A stretch of DNA of 64,000 nucleotides from Cristatella mucedo (GCA_009760855.2 WPIO01000003.1:11115001-11179000); one strand, 5' to 3'; positions 1 through 10,776 are shown, numbered from the stretch's first letter. Notes: a model not told the origin generated them from the sequence alone. Program-made: numbers and translations.

Positions 1-51
1 CCGAATGAGAGCGACGCCGCCGGATCGCCGCGAGACGTCAGCCATCCTTAC

Positions 52-142
52 TCTGTGCGGCGTTCTGGACTGCTTCGTTAATGTCTTTCGTGCTAAGGTC
101 GCTGACCGCGGCCACGGTGGCCAGAAAGCTCTTTCCCTGTTC
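52..142 (-). CDS. Gene A exon a19: last exon inside the window
   Basis: Acceptor aatatcgctctctag, donor CAGA|GTAAGG; phase 0 start, 30 codons plus 1 nt. It begins EQGKSFLATVAAVSDLST and is less charged than its neighbours. Because it ends inside a codon, the gene continues beyond the left edge and its C-terminus is not in this window. Confidence 0.75.
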
Positions 143-679
143 CTAGAGAGCGATATTCGGCGTTGCAAGGCTCGTCACTTGATCTCGAAAGACTTCTCGC
201 GAACGCGCGAAGCGGTGGCGCCGAAAGAAAAAAAAACTGAAGCTGAAGCATGGCGCTTCAAAAAGAAAGGAGGCTCTCTTGATCGAGATCACAACAATGG
301 TTCGCTTTATATAGGGGCCGGACTTCGAAATTCATGTCGAAAAAGTCGTATCCCGCACTTTACGTCAATCGTTTCGGTCGCTATCGCCCGCACTTTTCCT
401 GCCCTTGCGCGGCTAACGAGCAAGCTCTGAATAGCAATAGGCTAATGGTAATAGGCCGCAAGAGAGTAAGAAACTAAGCCGACGGCGACCGGCTTCTGCG
501 GTAGCCGTTTGGCGGCCACGTCCGCCGCCGCTGACCGACGTCAGTTCGGACGCCTCGCTTAATCGAGCCTCGCTTGCATCGACGACGTCCGGCGGCAACG
601 AACGGTCGGCGTGGATTGACAGCGCGGAGCCCGTGCGAAACGCTGAGCCACAGCCGCCGCTGCCGGCGGCACCACTCAC

Positions 680-748
680 ATCGAGTGCCTTCTTCAGCTC
701 GGTTTCGAACTGCTCGTTCAGCTCGTCGCGCTGCTTCCGGAGGTCGGC
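680..748 (-). CDS. Gene A exon a18: coiled coil
   Basis: Acceptor tactacgctgtag, donor GAT|GTGAGT; 23 codons, phase 0 at both ends. It begins ADLRKQRDELNEQFETEL, a perfect charged heptad stretch. Confidence 0.8.
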
Positions 749-861
749 CTACAGCGTAGTATGAGGCGAGCGTCGTGCCTCAAAGCGTCGGACCGGCGCG
801 GCAGCTGGGGCGAGGCGACGCCGACGTGGCCTGAAGCACGCGTCCTGGCTCGCGGCTTTAC

Positions 862-943
862 CTGAATTTCCACTTCGAGGTCTTCCATCGCCTTGTGGTG
901 CTTCTGCTCGAGCAGCATTCCAAACAGAGCCGTGGCGGCTTTG
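862..943 (-). CDS. Gene A exon a17: helical segment
   Basis: Acceptor gcctacgttttag; 1 nt completes a Gly codon with exon a16, then 27 codons to donor CAG|GTAAAG, phase 0. It begins KAATALFGMLLEQKHHKAM. No exon is needed between it and exon a16 because the phases already agree. Confidence 0.75.
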
Positions 944-1780
944 CTAAAACGTAGGCCGAGAAGGCCACCTTGACGACGGACAGATTTCGCTGCCGCCGCC
1001 GACGACGACGGCTCACGCGCGGTCCGCAGCAGCAGCAGCAGTCTGCCGCATGAGGCCGCAAGCGAGCGGCCAAAAGTGCGGTCCCCTTCGTGACGCGCGC
1101 CTCGAGTTTCACCGCCAAAACATGTCGCCGATGGCTCGATCTGAGCTGAGCGTGCAGGTGGTCACACAGGGTTCTCACTAGAAATGCTTACTCTTGGTTG
1201 TTGTATAGTTTAACTCAGCGCGAAAGGCCTCTTGTCCATTTAGAAAAACTACGTGGTCTCAGTATTTGAATCAGATTGAAGAAGCATGCACGTGAACGCG
1301 CTTCTTGATTTGCATAACAACTGTCTGCCTTCTTTAATAACAAAGAGCTTCTAGAAGCTAACACAAATTCTATTAAAGCAGAGTCTGGCTTATATAAAAA
1401 TGAAGCGCTTGGTCGCCCGGTCGCAGAATGCGAAAAGTTCGCTGTCTGCACCATCTTAATGCCTGCTTCAGTTTAATATCGATGGTGCCTTCGTAATTTT
1501 CATCCTAACTGTCGGTCGCGACGCAAAACAATGCTGAAGCCTCGCAAGAAAACTGACGCATTTTTGCTCCTAAGAATTCTAAATAGACCTTTTTCTTAGA
1601 ATACACACATACTTACACATTTTAGCTTCTTCTAACCGCAGAAATAAGGAATTTATTCGGACTAACTCTTTAGCTCATAATAAGAGCGGCGGTATCTCTC
1701 GAGAAATGTAGAAAAGTAAGCCGATTGGTTCTCGATCCTCCGGCAGAACTTTAACGCTAAACACGGGCTGCCAGAAACTC

Positions 1781-2242
1781 TTGTTTATTCATTCCTTTCA
1801 CTTCCGAAAGCCAACAACAATGGCGCGCTTAGCCGTTTTTCTATTGCACGGCGTTTCCGCCATCTTGATTTTCCAGCTACTCTTGCCGTACTTCCAATTT
1901 CCCAGGTTTGCTCATATTTTCCGGCACACGACCGCCGGAATGTCCTACGTGGTAGCGAATTCTTTCAATGATTACCCATATTGTCCCGACTTAGACGGAG
2001 CTAGCGACTGTCCCACGAATTTAAAGCCCATCAGAATTGTAAGCTGCAAGTGCTGCGTGCAGCTGAGGGCTCTCCAGCGCTCACGCTCCCACCAAATTGT
2101 CAGCAAGAGAAGCGGTGGCAGCGTATTGAAATATGTCTGCGAGCAAATCGACAAGCGAGCGAATCTTACCCAGCTCCGCGAGCCCTTTGATCGGCGAGCT
2201 CCTTCTCAGCTTCGACTCTCATCTGCTGCTGAATGTCCCTGA
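1781..2242 (+). CDS. Plus-strand ORF with signal-peptide-like start inside a gene A intron (doubtful)
   Basis: The ATG at 1820 sits in a favourable context (ACAACAATGG). It is followed by about 27 residues resembling a signal peptide or anchor (MARLAVFLLHGVSAILIF, then L-L-L-P-Y-F), then a short Cys-containing stretch. A possible donor CCCAG|GTTTGC lies at 1905. The ORF also runs over gene A exon a16 on the opposite strand, so its 3' part is at least partly a shadow. No family is recognised. Confidence 0.2.
   Translation: MFIHSFHFRKPTTMARLAVFLLHGVSAILIFQLLLPYFQFPRFAHIFRHTTAGMSYVVANSFNDYPYCPDLDGASDCPTNLKPIRIVSCKCCVQLRALQRSRSHQIVSKRSGGSVLKYVCEQIDKRANLTQLREPFDRRAPSQLRLSSAAECP
2170..2238 (-). 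CDS. Gene A exon a16: coiled coil
   Basis: Acceptor ctccttccattcag; 1 nt completes a Gln codon, then 22 codons and 2 nt before donor CTGG|GTAAGA. It begins DIQQQMRVEAEKELADQ. Confidence 0.75.
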
Positions 2243-2363
2243 ATGGAAGGAGCAAGAGCGCGCTCGCTCGAGAAAGCGTCGTCGCGCGCGCCGACGGCAG
2301 GGGCGGCGCTCGCTTCAGGCCTCGCTCGCTCGCCCTCGCGCTCACTCGCTCGCTGCGACTCAC

Positions 2364-2458
2364 TGCTCGCGGAGCAGCTTCTTCCGCTCCAGCTTGTCCT
2401 GCAGCATTCTCTCCTGGCGCTCCTTGTCCGTCTCGAGCTGCTCGGTCAGCTTCAATAC
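2364..2458 (-). CDS. Gene A exon a15: coiled coil
   Basis: Acceptor gcgatgcttgcag, donor GAGCA|GTGAGT; phase 0 start, 31 codons plus 2 nt. It begins VLKLTEQLETDKERQ and ends K-L-L-R-E. Confidence 0.8.
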
Positions 2459-2837
2459 CTGCAAGCATCGCGTCGCCTCGAGCGAATGCAGCGAAGCGTG
2501 CCCTCGCTCGCCTCCCGCGTTACGCCGCCAGCGTCGTGCAGGACGCCAAGGACGGACCGATCGCTTTCGGTGAATGCCGCCCTAAAGCCGAGTTTCCATG
2601 GTCCGTCTCGCTTCTTGTCCAGCGTCTCCTTGTCTTTAGTGCGTACATCACCAAACCTGGGGGAGGGGCGGCGGTCCAAGACTCGTAGACGACCGGACGA
2701 AGACTGGGAAGCTGAGGATGACTCTAGTTTTTGGCCAAGGCTGAGGCAAGACTGAGCAAACGACCAATCGTAGTCGCCATCGATGCACGCCTCTTCGTTT
2801 GCTTTGAAAGGTATGACGAACGACGAGATACCGCCCC

Positions 2838-2955
2838 GGTTAGGCCCATTGGTAAGATGCTCGCCTTTAACGACTAAGCTCGAGCCCTTCGGCATATGAA
2901 AAGCACCCGGGTAGAGATTAAGTTCTTGCAGGGCGCTGTATAAATAAATCATATT
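2838..2955 (+). repeat. SINE-A copy (tRNA-like head, LINE-like tail)
   Basis: A tRNA-like head (ttaggcccattggtaagatg, a degenerate A box) is followed by a decayed B-box region ending in gggctcgagccc-type sequence. The tail is agcacccgggtagagatt...agggcgct and matches the 3' end of the window's LINE family. Confidence 0.6.
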
Positions 2956-3051
2956 TATTTAATATTTATACAACCAGCGAAATGACTTATGCATTCAAAG
3001 ATAGTCCATGTTAATGGGACACTACGAGCTCTTGATCTAATATAATTCCTT

Positions 3052-3205
3052 TGTAAAGCGCCCTAAAAAAACAATCTCTAATCTGGCGCTTCGCATATGC
3101 CACGGGGCTTGAGCCCATGACCTCGGTCATCAAATAAATTCCCCTTGACCTCAGTCATTAAAATGTGAGCACCTTAATCACTGGGCCAAACTAGCATAGG
3201 AATCA
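3052..3205 (-). repeat. SINE-A copy with internal duplication
   Basis: On the minus strand: a tRNA-like head (ggcccagtgattaaggtgct), an expanded middle in which the gaggtca unit occurs twice, a B-box-like tcatgggctcaagcccc, and the tail gaagcgcc...agggcgcttt. The doubled middle separates it from the other copies. Confidence 0.6.
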
Positions 3206-3542
3206 GAGCACGAGGAAACTGGCGAAAAAGGCAGCTATGAAAGGTTCCCATTCACTTGGAAGGGCATCGTGGAGGGCCATTTTCTACTTCCTAAACAAAA
3301 GCAATTTTCCCATAACCACCCAAGGAGAGGAGCTAGTAGGAAGCAAGAGTGAAGGTAAACTGACGGTGTGAAGTTCCTATAAGAATGAAATTCAAAGCAG
3401 GAGAGCACAAGCAGGACACAAGTAGGATACAGGCAGGTCACAAGCAGTAGAGAAGCAGGACACTAGCAGCATACAAGCAGTACAGATGCCAGACGGACCG
3501 TGTAAAAGCGGCTTTAGGGACTCGAGCCATTTCGACCTTCAC

Positions 3543-3686
3543 CTCGTTTTGATGCTGCTGCAGAAGCTGATCGGCCAACGACGGGGATGTCTTCTTCTTT
3601 GCCAGTTTGTCGGCCAGTTGCCCTTGCAGTTCGGCTAGAAGCTTGTCCTGTCGCTGCAAGATACTCTTCCGCCTCACTTGCCCAAC
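3543..3686 (-). CDS. Gene A exon a14: coiled coil
   Basis: Acceptor cctcttcgccaacag, donor GAG|GTGAAG; 48 codons, phase 0 at both ends. It begins VGQVRRKSILQRQDKLL and continues with L-A-D-K-L-A-K-K-K, another copy of the recurrent motif, ending in Q-H-Q-N-E. The intron just before it carries a minus-oriented LINE 3' tail. Confidence 0.85.
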
Positions 3687-3717
3687 CTGTTGGCGAAGAG
3701 GATCTCTCCAGAGCCAG

Positions 3718-3810
3718 GACGATGATAATAATAATAATAGTAATGCACTTGATAAAGCGCCCTCAGAGAACTCAATCTCTTTCTAGGCGCTTTACATTTG
3801 CTGCCGGCCG
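3718..3810 (-). repeat. LINE 3' tail fragment in the a13-a14 intron
   Basis: Reading the minus strand: catttg, taaagcgcctagaaagaga, ttgagttctctgagggcg, ctttatcaagtg, then an (ATT)n stretch. This is the terminal hairpin and microsatellite of the LINE seen intact at 15.3 kb. It occupies most of the 224 bp intron. Confidence 0.8.
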
Positions 3811-3910
3811 GACGATGCCGGCCGGAAGCACCGGCTGCGGTTTGGTGAGCTCTTCCTTGCAGATGGGTGGGTGGTGCTGGCCGCTGGGAAAGTGGTCGCG
3901 CGACTCGCAC

Positions 3911-4160
3911 CTGCAGCTTGGCGATGGCGAGGCTGAGCCGGTTCTCTTGGCTGAGCAGCGCTTGTCTCGTCTCCTCAGCCAGCCGCTTTCGGAGCTCTTC
4001 GATGGCGCGGGCATGGTCCGCCTTGATTCGCTCCTCCTCTGCCTCTATTTCGGCGGCGACTCGCTTCCTCTCGGATTCACTTTTCGTCGCCATCGTGGGC
4101 TCCTCGCGGCTCTTCTTCAGCGCCAGCTTGGCCCTTCGCTCGGCTAGTTTGTGGTCGAGT
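3911..4160 (-). CDS. Gene A exon a13: long coiled coil
   Basis: Acceptor actttgctgtgcag; 1 nt completes a Glu codon, then 83 codons to donor CAG|GTGCGA, phase 0. It begins LDHKLAERRAKLALKKS, the best example of the gene's repeating motif, followed by a short break at P-T-M-A-T-K and about 55 residues of uninterrupted charged heptads ending LAIAKLQ. Confidence 0.85.
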
Positions 4161-4300
4161 CTGCACAGCAAAGTAAGACGAGCAGGTCGCACGGCTGACG
4201 AGAAACGACAGCGGCAGCGGCGCTGCGGCGACAGTAGGAGCCCTGCCGATTCATCCGAGTCGCCCGGCGCTAGCAGAGACTCCCAGCCTCTGGCTCTTAC

Positions 4301-4390
4301 TCTGCCTGCTGTCTGCGCTGGTTGAGGCTCATCTGAGTCGCGAGCGCACTCATGTTCTTCTCGTGCTCCATGAGAATCTGCTTGCGCGCG
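4301..4390 (-). CDS. Gene A exon a12: coiled coil
   Basis: Acceptor tctcggttgtag; 1 nt completes an Asp codon, then 29 codons and 2 nt before donor CAGA|GTAAGA. It begins ARKQILMEHEKNMSAL and ends in N-Q-R-R-Q-Q-A. Confidence 0.8.
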
Positions 4391-4582
4391 CTACAACCGA
4401 GACCATTCGCGAGTCTGGTAATCAGCAAGGTACGAGCGCCGCTCGGCGGCTTTGCGTTTGACAAGCGGTCAGCTCAAAATCGGCTCCGCTGCCGCTCGGG
4501 GTCGACGCAGGCGCGGTCGGTGAGGTTTTCTTGCTGGCGGGAGGGGGGCAAGGGCTGGCCGAGGACGCCGAGGACTCCTCAC

Positions 4583-4760
4583 TCTTCGGCGAGCTCCACT
4601 TGGCTCTCGAGCACCTTGGTGACCATGGACTGCTGCTGCTGCGCGATGACCGCCTGCTCGGCCGCCTCTCTCTGCTTGTCCTCGTCGCGCTTCTTCTGCC
4701 GTTGCGTCAGGCGCTCGACCAGCTTGTCGTTCGCCCTCTTCCGATCCTTGCTGGCGACGC
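4583..4760 (-). CDS. Gene A exon a11: coiled coil
   Basis: Acceptor cgttcgtcgctag; 2 nt complete an Arg codon, then 58 codons and 2 nt before donor GAAGA|GTGAGG. It begins VASKDRKRANDKLVERL and contains a Gln-rich core. Strongly basic at first and acidic at its end (QVELAE). Confidence 0.8.
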
Positions 4761-4982
4761 CTAGCGACGAACGAAAGTGCCCGACGAGCTCAAGGACAGG
4801 CCACTCGCTGGTCGCGCGGCCCGCTTCCGGGCGACGGTTGGCAGGAGAGCTCCCCGACTGCTTTTGGTGTACGACAAAAAGAACCCAGCACCGATGGCCG
4901 CTTTAGGGTCAGAGGTCAAGAGTGAGCGAACCAGCGGCGACTACGCCCTTTGACGAACGGAGCGTCGGCGCTGGTAGCTTAC

Positions 4983-5124
4983 GCTGGACTTCCTCCATGC
5001 GTTGGTTATGCAGTGCGATCAAGCGCTCCATGACTTCTTCAGGAATCCAAGCGGAATTCCTAAGCGTGTTGTTGAAGGAGTTATCGGCGCTGACTGAGGT
5101 CTGCTGCGAAGTGGCAGTTAGCAC
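4983..5124 (-). CDS. Gene A exon a10: polar linker then helix
   Basis: Acceptor cacgatttgcag, donor CAGC|GTAAGC; phase 0 start, 47 codons plus 1 nt. It begins VLTATSQQTS, passes through an Asn/Ser-rich, probably non-helical stretch containing W-I-P-E-E-V-M-E-R, and ends LHNQRMEEVQ. Read on without splicing, the frame stops at 4909. The donor at 4982 is preferred because its split codon is completed exactly by exon a11. Confidence 0.8.
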
Positions 5125-5349
5125 CTGCAAATCGTGCATGCATGGCAATGCAGCAAACGCAGAATGTTAAACGTGAATCAGCGTCTACGCAGCACACCCG
5201 ACGTCAGGCACCGAGCCGAGCTGTCCGAGAGCAGAACGGCGCGCTAAGCCCGAGGGGGCGTCGTGACGTCTTGTGGCGCTTAGCTATATGCTGAGCCGCA
5301 TCGCCAGCGTCCACCAGATCGTGGCGTGGAGGACGAGAGAATCGCGTAC

Positions 5350-5439
5350 TTTCGCTATCTCGGAGGCCTCTTGCTGGTCAAGCTCGGCAATGGCGGCTTC
5401 TCTGTCTTCTCGCTGCTGCTGCATTAAATCCAGGAAAGC
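5350..5439 (-). CDS. Gene A exon a9: coiled coil
   Basis: Acceptor tcttatttcgttaaag, donor AAA|GTACGC; 30 codons, phase 0 at both ends. It begins AFLDLMQQQREDREAA and ends in A-S-E-I-A-K. Short, Gln/Glu-rich and helical. Confidence 0.8.
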
Positions 5440-5649
5440 CTTTAACGAAATAAGAAAGCCTAAATTGCAGCGGGAAGCGCGCCGTCGAAAAATAGTGGAG
5501 TCTTCGAGCGAACAGGCGTCGACAGTGATGGATGCGTGCGTCGCCGAAGTTCACCCCAGCTGGCACCGCCGCCAGGGCGTGAGCACACGCTGGCCCCGGC
5601 CCGCTCGAAAGTGGCGGCACGCCAGCCAATGGTGCTCGCGGCGACTCAC

Positions 5650-5828
5650 GGCCACTGTCTCGTCCGTAGTATCGTCAGCCGGCTCTGCCGAGTCGGCGCT
5701 CAGTGACACCTGCATCTGCTTCAGCATCGCCATCTTGGCCTTCTGCTGCTGCTCGTCGAGGCGTCGCAGCCGGTCGCTCCGCCGCTGCTGTAGCTTGAGC
5801 GCCAGCTCCTGCTCCTGTCGGGCGCTTT
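5650..5828 (-). CDS. Gene A exon a8: coiled coil with acidic tail
   Basis: Acceptor ttgcgcttgctcag; the first 2 nt complete the Glu codon started by exon a7, then 59 codons and donor GCC|GTGAGT. It begins SARQEQELALKLQQRR, repeating the L-A-x-K-L-Q-Q-R-R type motif, continues as Q/K-rich helix and closes with an acidic Ser/Asp/Thr stretch ending DETVA. The acidic end may be a hinge between helical blocks. Confidence 0.85.
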
Positions 5829-6234
5829 CTGAGCAAGCGCAAGAAAAAGTTTCCCTTCCGCGAGCGTGCGACTCGAGTCTTGGAATGGCCGCGGCGGCCA
5901 CTCCAAGGACGTCTGGCTTGCCGTCTGCGTGCTTTGGGGGAAGGGAAAGGGGGAGGCTACTGCTAGGACAAAGCAGATGAGGCGGATTCGAGGGCAGCAC
6001 GATTTTGAGAAGGCCGACGAGCTTCCGCCGAGGAGGAGATTCTAGCAGTCGCAGTGCGAAGCACCGAACGACCGACCGACAGACAGATAGAGCACACAAC
6101 GCCGGAGCAAGTTGAAGTAACCACACTTATCAACTCTTTCACTTGAACGATGGGCCGAACGTAATAGACTTATAATTGCTACTAAAACTATAATTCACAA
6201 CGCTCTCGAAAATAAGCAAAACAAGTAGCACGGT

Positions 6235-6416
6235 CACCCCAGTTTGGAAAACAAATTGAAATTGAAATGTGCATGAACTGCAATGAGCGTAAACTTACAT
6301 TAAATACATTGGATCTGTCTGTAAGCACCCCAGTTTGGAAAACAAATTGAAATTGAAATGTGCATGAACTGCAATGAGCGTAAACTTACATTAAATACAT
6401 TGGATCTGTCTGTAAG
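6235..6416. repeat. Perfect tandem duplication, 2 x 91 bp
   Basis: 6235-6325 and 6326-6416 are identical, beginning caccccagtttggaaaac. The exact identity suggests a very recent duplication, or an assembly artefact, within the a7-a8 intron. Confidence 0.95.
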
Positions 6417-6825
6417 CACTAGGCGCAGTCAAATAAACTAGTTGCAATGTCGAAGCAATGCTCAGGATTCGGAGCGGCAGGTTAGGAAGGGCACCAATAT
6501 TTTGAACTTGGTTGAGGTTTACTAACATCGTACTCCAAAGTAAACCCTCGGGAGCAACTCCCACCTGGCTCCACGCCTAGAGCTCAACTCCCTGTCTCTA
6601 ACAAGACTCGAGTTTGTAAACCGCCTAATCGCAGAGCGTGACTAACCAGTCCCCAGTCGTCATAATTCAGGACCCGCGAATGATAAATAATTAGGCAATC
6701 AAAACGTGGCTCGTCGTTTTCTCCGCCGCTTAACCAGTGCCCAAGCCATAGCTCAAGCGCTCAAGCTCAGCGGCCTCGAGCTCCACTCTGAGCTCGAGCT
6801 CAAGTAGCGCCACGCTGCGCTGCAC

Positions 6826-7042
6826 CTGCTTCGAGCTGCTGATGGAGAGCAGCGGCCTTGGTGCGGTATTGGTCGAGGATTTCAGCCGCTTGCTTTTCCG
6901 TCACGTGGTCGTCGCGAACGAGATCCTCCAGAATGCTCTTCTTTTCGTTCGCCTTGAGATTGAACTCGTTCGCCTGCGAGTTTCTCTTTTGAGTGCTGAA
7001 CTCTGCCAGCTCGCGTCTTCGGGCTATCTTTCTGTCTAACAC
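6826..7042 (-). CDS. Gene A exon a7: coiled coil
   Basis: Acceptor gacatttcacttcag, donor GCAG|GTGCAG; phase 0 start, 72 codons plus 1 nt. It begins VLDRKIARRRELAEF, a clear example of the recurrent R-R-x-E-L motif, and ends LHQQLEA. Charged residues dominate and there are no Pro residues, as expected for a continuous helix. Confidence 0.85.
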
Positions 7043-8265
7043 CTGAAGTGAAATGTCAACGAGTGTGACCTTCGGCTGCTATTTGAGCACTAGCTAGAGT
7101 GCGGATCGATTGCACGTTTGAAGCTCGCACGAAAAAATTGGATTTCAGTGCAATTCTCCTAAATCTTAACGCGTGAATAGACAAGCTAGACGAGTTCTTG
7201 ATCGACTGTTAATTTTGTCAGCAATTCCTGAAAGATGGTAGCTTGACCGATAATTTCATGCTAGGAGGGACTATCTCAGCTGAAACGCACCTGAGCTTCG
7301 TAAGCTTTCACGGGTCAACCGAACCTGGCCAAAAGGGCTGTCAAAGGGGAACGCATTCCTTACGGAATGTAATGTTGAAAGCATTACATTCCGTTTAGAT
7401 TAGCTAAACGAAGATCTCGCTTCTTAACGGTGCGATTTGGCGATCATTGTATCAATCATATGCACGCACGGCAATGCTTACGCAGGCATAGAGCAACAGT
7501 GCATAGATAGCCTAATGGCTTACAGACTCCAGCCGAACGGGCTGGCGCGCCCTTCGTTGGTCTACCGCCCCGCCACTCCCCACTTGGGATGCGCAGGATC
7601 GCACCTGCTTGTTACCATCTGGGAAGCTAATCCGACTTACGGTCGCATCTCACTGGAGTTATCGGCAGGCAAGGGATGACCTGCGTTAGTGCGCGACGGT
7701 GTTTCAGAAGAGAGCGGCGAACGGGCGGGCGTCGCGGCTGCGCTCACTCTCGCTCTGCGATGCTCCTCGATGAGTCGGCGCGAGCGAGCTACGCCGGCCC
7801 TCCTCCCTCGCAGGGTCCAACCTGTCCGGAAGGCTGTCAGGCGCACTCGCGAGACGAGTGAAAGCGTCGAGCCGCCGCCGAACGCAGCCCTACCGACCGA
7901 CCGACCGACCGACCGACCGACTCTGCTCTCGGGTCGCCCGCTCGATTTATTTCGTGAGCCGGCGATTGGCGAAAATCTCGTGCCGCTGCGTTACGATCGC
8001 CGCCGCACTTTCCATAGAAAGCTCGCCGGCGGCTGTGAGGACAGCGAGGCCGAGGTGGTCGATGGTCGTCATTCCTCCACAATTGACAGCCGAGGTTGAC
8101 AATCGTCAATCGTTAAAAGTCAAGATATCGTCTAACTTTAGGCAGCTAGCTGTCAGAATAAACTAGCAACCGTAAAAAAAAGATAGCGAGAAAGAGAGCG
8201 AGACACAAACTCGTTGCCCCGACGTCGACGAGCACTCGCGACGACGCGACTGTGCCGCCACCTAC
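7043..8265. other. Intron a6-a7, GC-rich with a CCGA repeat
   Basis: No exon fits the phases here and no transposon was recognised. About 7.7-8.1 kb is GC-rich, with a (CCGA)n tract near 7896-7921. The remainder is unremarkable. Confidence 0.5.
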
Positions 8266-8448
8266 TTCCAGCTGACGTCGAGTCCCTTCGGAAAGCTTCC
8301 TCTCTACTTTTAGCATCTGAGCCTTGAACCGGGCCACATGCTGGTCGATTTCTGCTTCTGACAGCCTCGGTGCTTCTGAAATGCTTGTGGCCGCCGTCGA
8401 CTTGAGCCAGCTTTCGATTTCGTCTTCTTTAGATGTGAAAATGTTGGT
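8266..8448 (-). CDS. Gene A exon a6: helical segment
   Basis: Acceptor ggaactttgtag, donor GAA|GTAGGT; 61 codons, phase 0 at both ends. It begins TNIFTSKEDEIESWLK and ends in K-L-S-E-G-T-R-R-Q-L-E. It is acidic in the first third and basic towards the end. The flanking intron sequences are GC-rich to the left and AT-rich to the right. Confidence 0.8.
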
Positions 8449-9727
8449 CTACAAAGTTCCCCTTCGCAGTCAGGCGGGACCATGACGATAAGCGTTTCTC
8501 GTGAGAAACAACGCGGTTGGCACAACGCGACAAGAAGCAAAAGTTCCTATAGCACACGAAAAGCGGCGCGAGGAACTCGTAAGAGTGGTTCGCTAGGGTC
8601 TTGCCCATACGAGTTTGGATGGCAATCCACATGGCTTCCGGTTAAAAAGTGCGAATCACAATGCCACCCCATTCATGTGACAATGCATCACTCACCAGGC
8701 GCTTCATTACATTTGACGAAGAGTCCGATGTTTGCGCATTGCCATCGGTGAAATTTTCTCTCAAACCCTGTAAGTAGTTCCACGTAGTTCAGAAGGGTTG
8801 AACGAGACCGGAAAATTGCGGGCGCATTGTAGCAGAGTCGCCAATAGTAGCTATTTTCGAGGAGATTTAAAATAGTCGCAATTAACTGACCCAAATTCTC
8901 GATTCACTCTTTATTAGGAGAAAAAGTGTGGTCGACGCTTCTGCCAGGCGCGCTGCTTAACACGATGACTACGGCTGTAAAATCTTCCGGTCGGGGATGA
9001 AATGGTGGCGTGCTAGGTCAGCCAGATTATGACAGCCAAGATATTCTGTATTCACGGTTCCCGAATTGTAACGGCTATGAACCGGTTACTTGATAATCTA
9101 GGATTAGGCAGCATAAAAGGCCAATTCAGTTAGCTGACAGTCAGTTGAACTTAGTTGAGCCCTGTGCAGTGAGCCAGGCGGAAGTCGAGCCCTAAGAGGC
9201 TCCTTCGGCCGGTCGGCAGTTCAGTGGTGTTTCACTCTCTCCCTGTCTTTCCTTCCCCCTCCCTCTTTCCCTCTCTCTCTTCCTCCCTCTATTCGTCTCT
9301 TTCTTTCTTTCTTCTCTCTCTCTCTCCCTCTCTTACCGTCTTCCTCTTTCTCTCACTCTCTCTCTCTCTGGAATTTGTCCGCGGTTTTTGTCTGCACGCC
9401 CCATACCAGCGTATGACAGCTTGCCACGTGACCGCAGTCTAACTGTGCCGTGTCTTAGTTTTTGACAGAATATCATTCGTCGGTGTGTCGTTCAGGCCAG
9501 TAAACATAGGATGATCGGTCGGGATTGTCCCGCATTGTCAGCAATGAACTTGCGATTGATTGTCAATAATGAAGTTGCACTGTGTAGCTGCACGGTCGAG
9601 GGAATTAGCGGAGCCCCAAGAAAGAAAGATGAATATGCGTCTTCGTCGCTGGGAGTTTAAACTGCGCTGAGAACCTGAGGCGAGCGTCGTGAAGACTAAC
9701 CAATTCCAGCCTGTACGGGAAAATATG
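8449..9727. other. Left part of intron a5-a6
   Basis: No gene was recognised. A 140 bp pyrimidine-rich (CT)n tract lies at about 9230-9372 on the plus strand; ORFs over it are low-complexity artefacts. Confidence 0.5.
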
Positions 9728-9945
9728 CAAACGACGTCTCTTCTCCTGCTGCTGACTGTGGCAATCCTTGCCAGCCATCCTGAACTGCTACTTCCATGCT
9801 ACCCACTTCCTCAACTTCCCTATTGACTCAGTTATGTTTCTCACTTTCTTTTTTCTGCGTAAGATTAAGTCTGTTGGCTACCGTATGCCTACCAAAAGCC
9901 GGATAGACTTTGAATGCGCTATGAAAAAACTCTTGAACCTAACAT
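9728..9945 (+). repeat. Unclassified repeat C, copy 1
   Basis: The block from ctcttctcctgctgctgact through ttggctaccgtatgcctacc aligns with 24390-24600 and in part with 57990-58120. Reverse-strand relatives lie at 17.5 and 35.8 kb. No coding potential or termini were recognised. The strand given is arbitrary. Confidence 0.55.
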
Positions 9946-9954
9946 TCACTCAGT

Positions 9955-10068
9955 CAGCACTGGTTTGGCACAGGTAAGGTGCTCACCTCAAACGACGTGA
10001 GTTCGCATCCTGCGGCATGACTAAAGTACCCGAGTAAAGATTAAGTTACGGGGCTGCTGAAAAGAATT
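9955..10068 (+). repeat. SINE-A copy
   Basis: Head tggcacaggtaaggtgctca, B-box-like gagttcgcatcctgcgg, a decayed tail taaagattaagtta, then (AAT)n. It directly abuts the next LINE fragment. Confidence 0.55.
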
Positions 10069-10690
10069 AATAATAATAATACACTTGATAAAGCGCCCCA
10101 GAGAACTCAATCTCTTTCAAGGTGCTTTACATTTGCTGCAATGGAAATACTGTCGAATGATGAGTGGTATCATGCTTGATAAACAAAAAGAATAACATGG
10201 TTAGGGGTGACATACACAGATTCAGCATGCAAGTGTGGTTAGTGGCAGAATGCAACAGTGTCAGCACGCATAAGTGCATAAAAGATGAATCGCTGAGACC
10301 TACTAAATGGTATCATATATAGGTACGTTTTTAATTTCTTTTTGAATGTGGTCAAGTCAGGGGATGTCGTGCCGCAAGTTGGGAGCGAGTTCCAGGTTTG
10401 GGAACATATGAACTAAAGGTACGATCTCCAAAGGATTTTAGGTTAGTACAAGGTATAGGTAAACAGTTGTATTCCAAAAAGCGGATGGTACGATGTTTGA
10501 CCTGGTGGGGAGTAGATCTGAGAGAAAGGATCTAGCCAAAAAAGGAAGGGACCTAAAAGTGAGCGACAAAACCTTGAAATCGATCCGAGTCTTGACTGGT
10601 AGCCATTGCAGGTTGCGAGAAGTGGTTGATGTGGCAAGTGCGATGCTCAAGACCGACAAGCCTAGCTGCAGAGTTTTGCACAAGCTGTAG
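10066..10690 (-). mobile_element. LINE 3' fragment
   Basis: On the minus strand this reads as the C-terminal part of the LINE ORF (with frame breaks), its 3' UTR and the terminal agcgcc hairpin next to an ATT stretch. It is more diverged than the copy at 10.78-11.63 kb. Confidence 0.75.
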
Positions 10691-10776
10691 AGAATGGCAG
10701 GGCAGGCTCCTCCGGCTAGGATGCAATAATTTTTTTAAGTATTTAAAATATAATTTATATAGATATATATAATTAT

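Noticed and set aside
4909-4982. Read-through to a stop at 4909, which would make a10 the last exon of gene A
   Set aside because: The donor CAGC|GTAAGC at 4982 and exact codon completion by exon a11, plus continued coiled-coil exons, argue for splicing.
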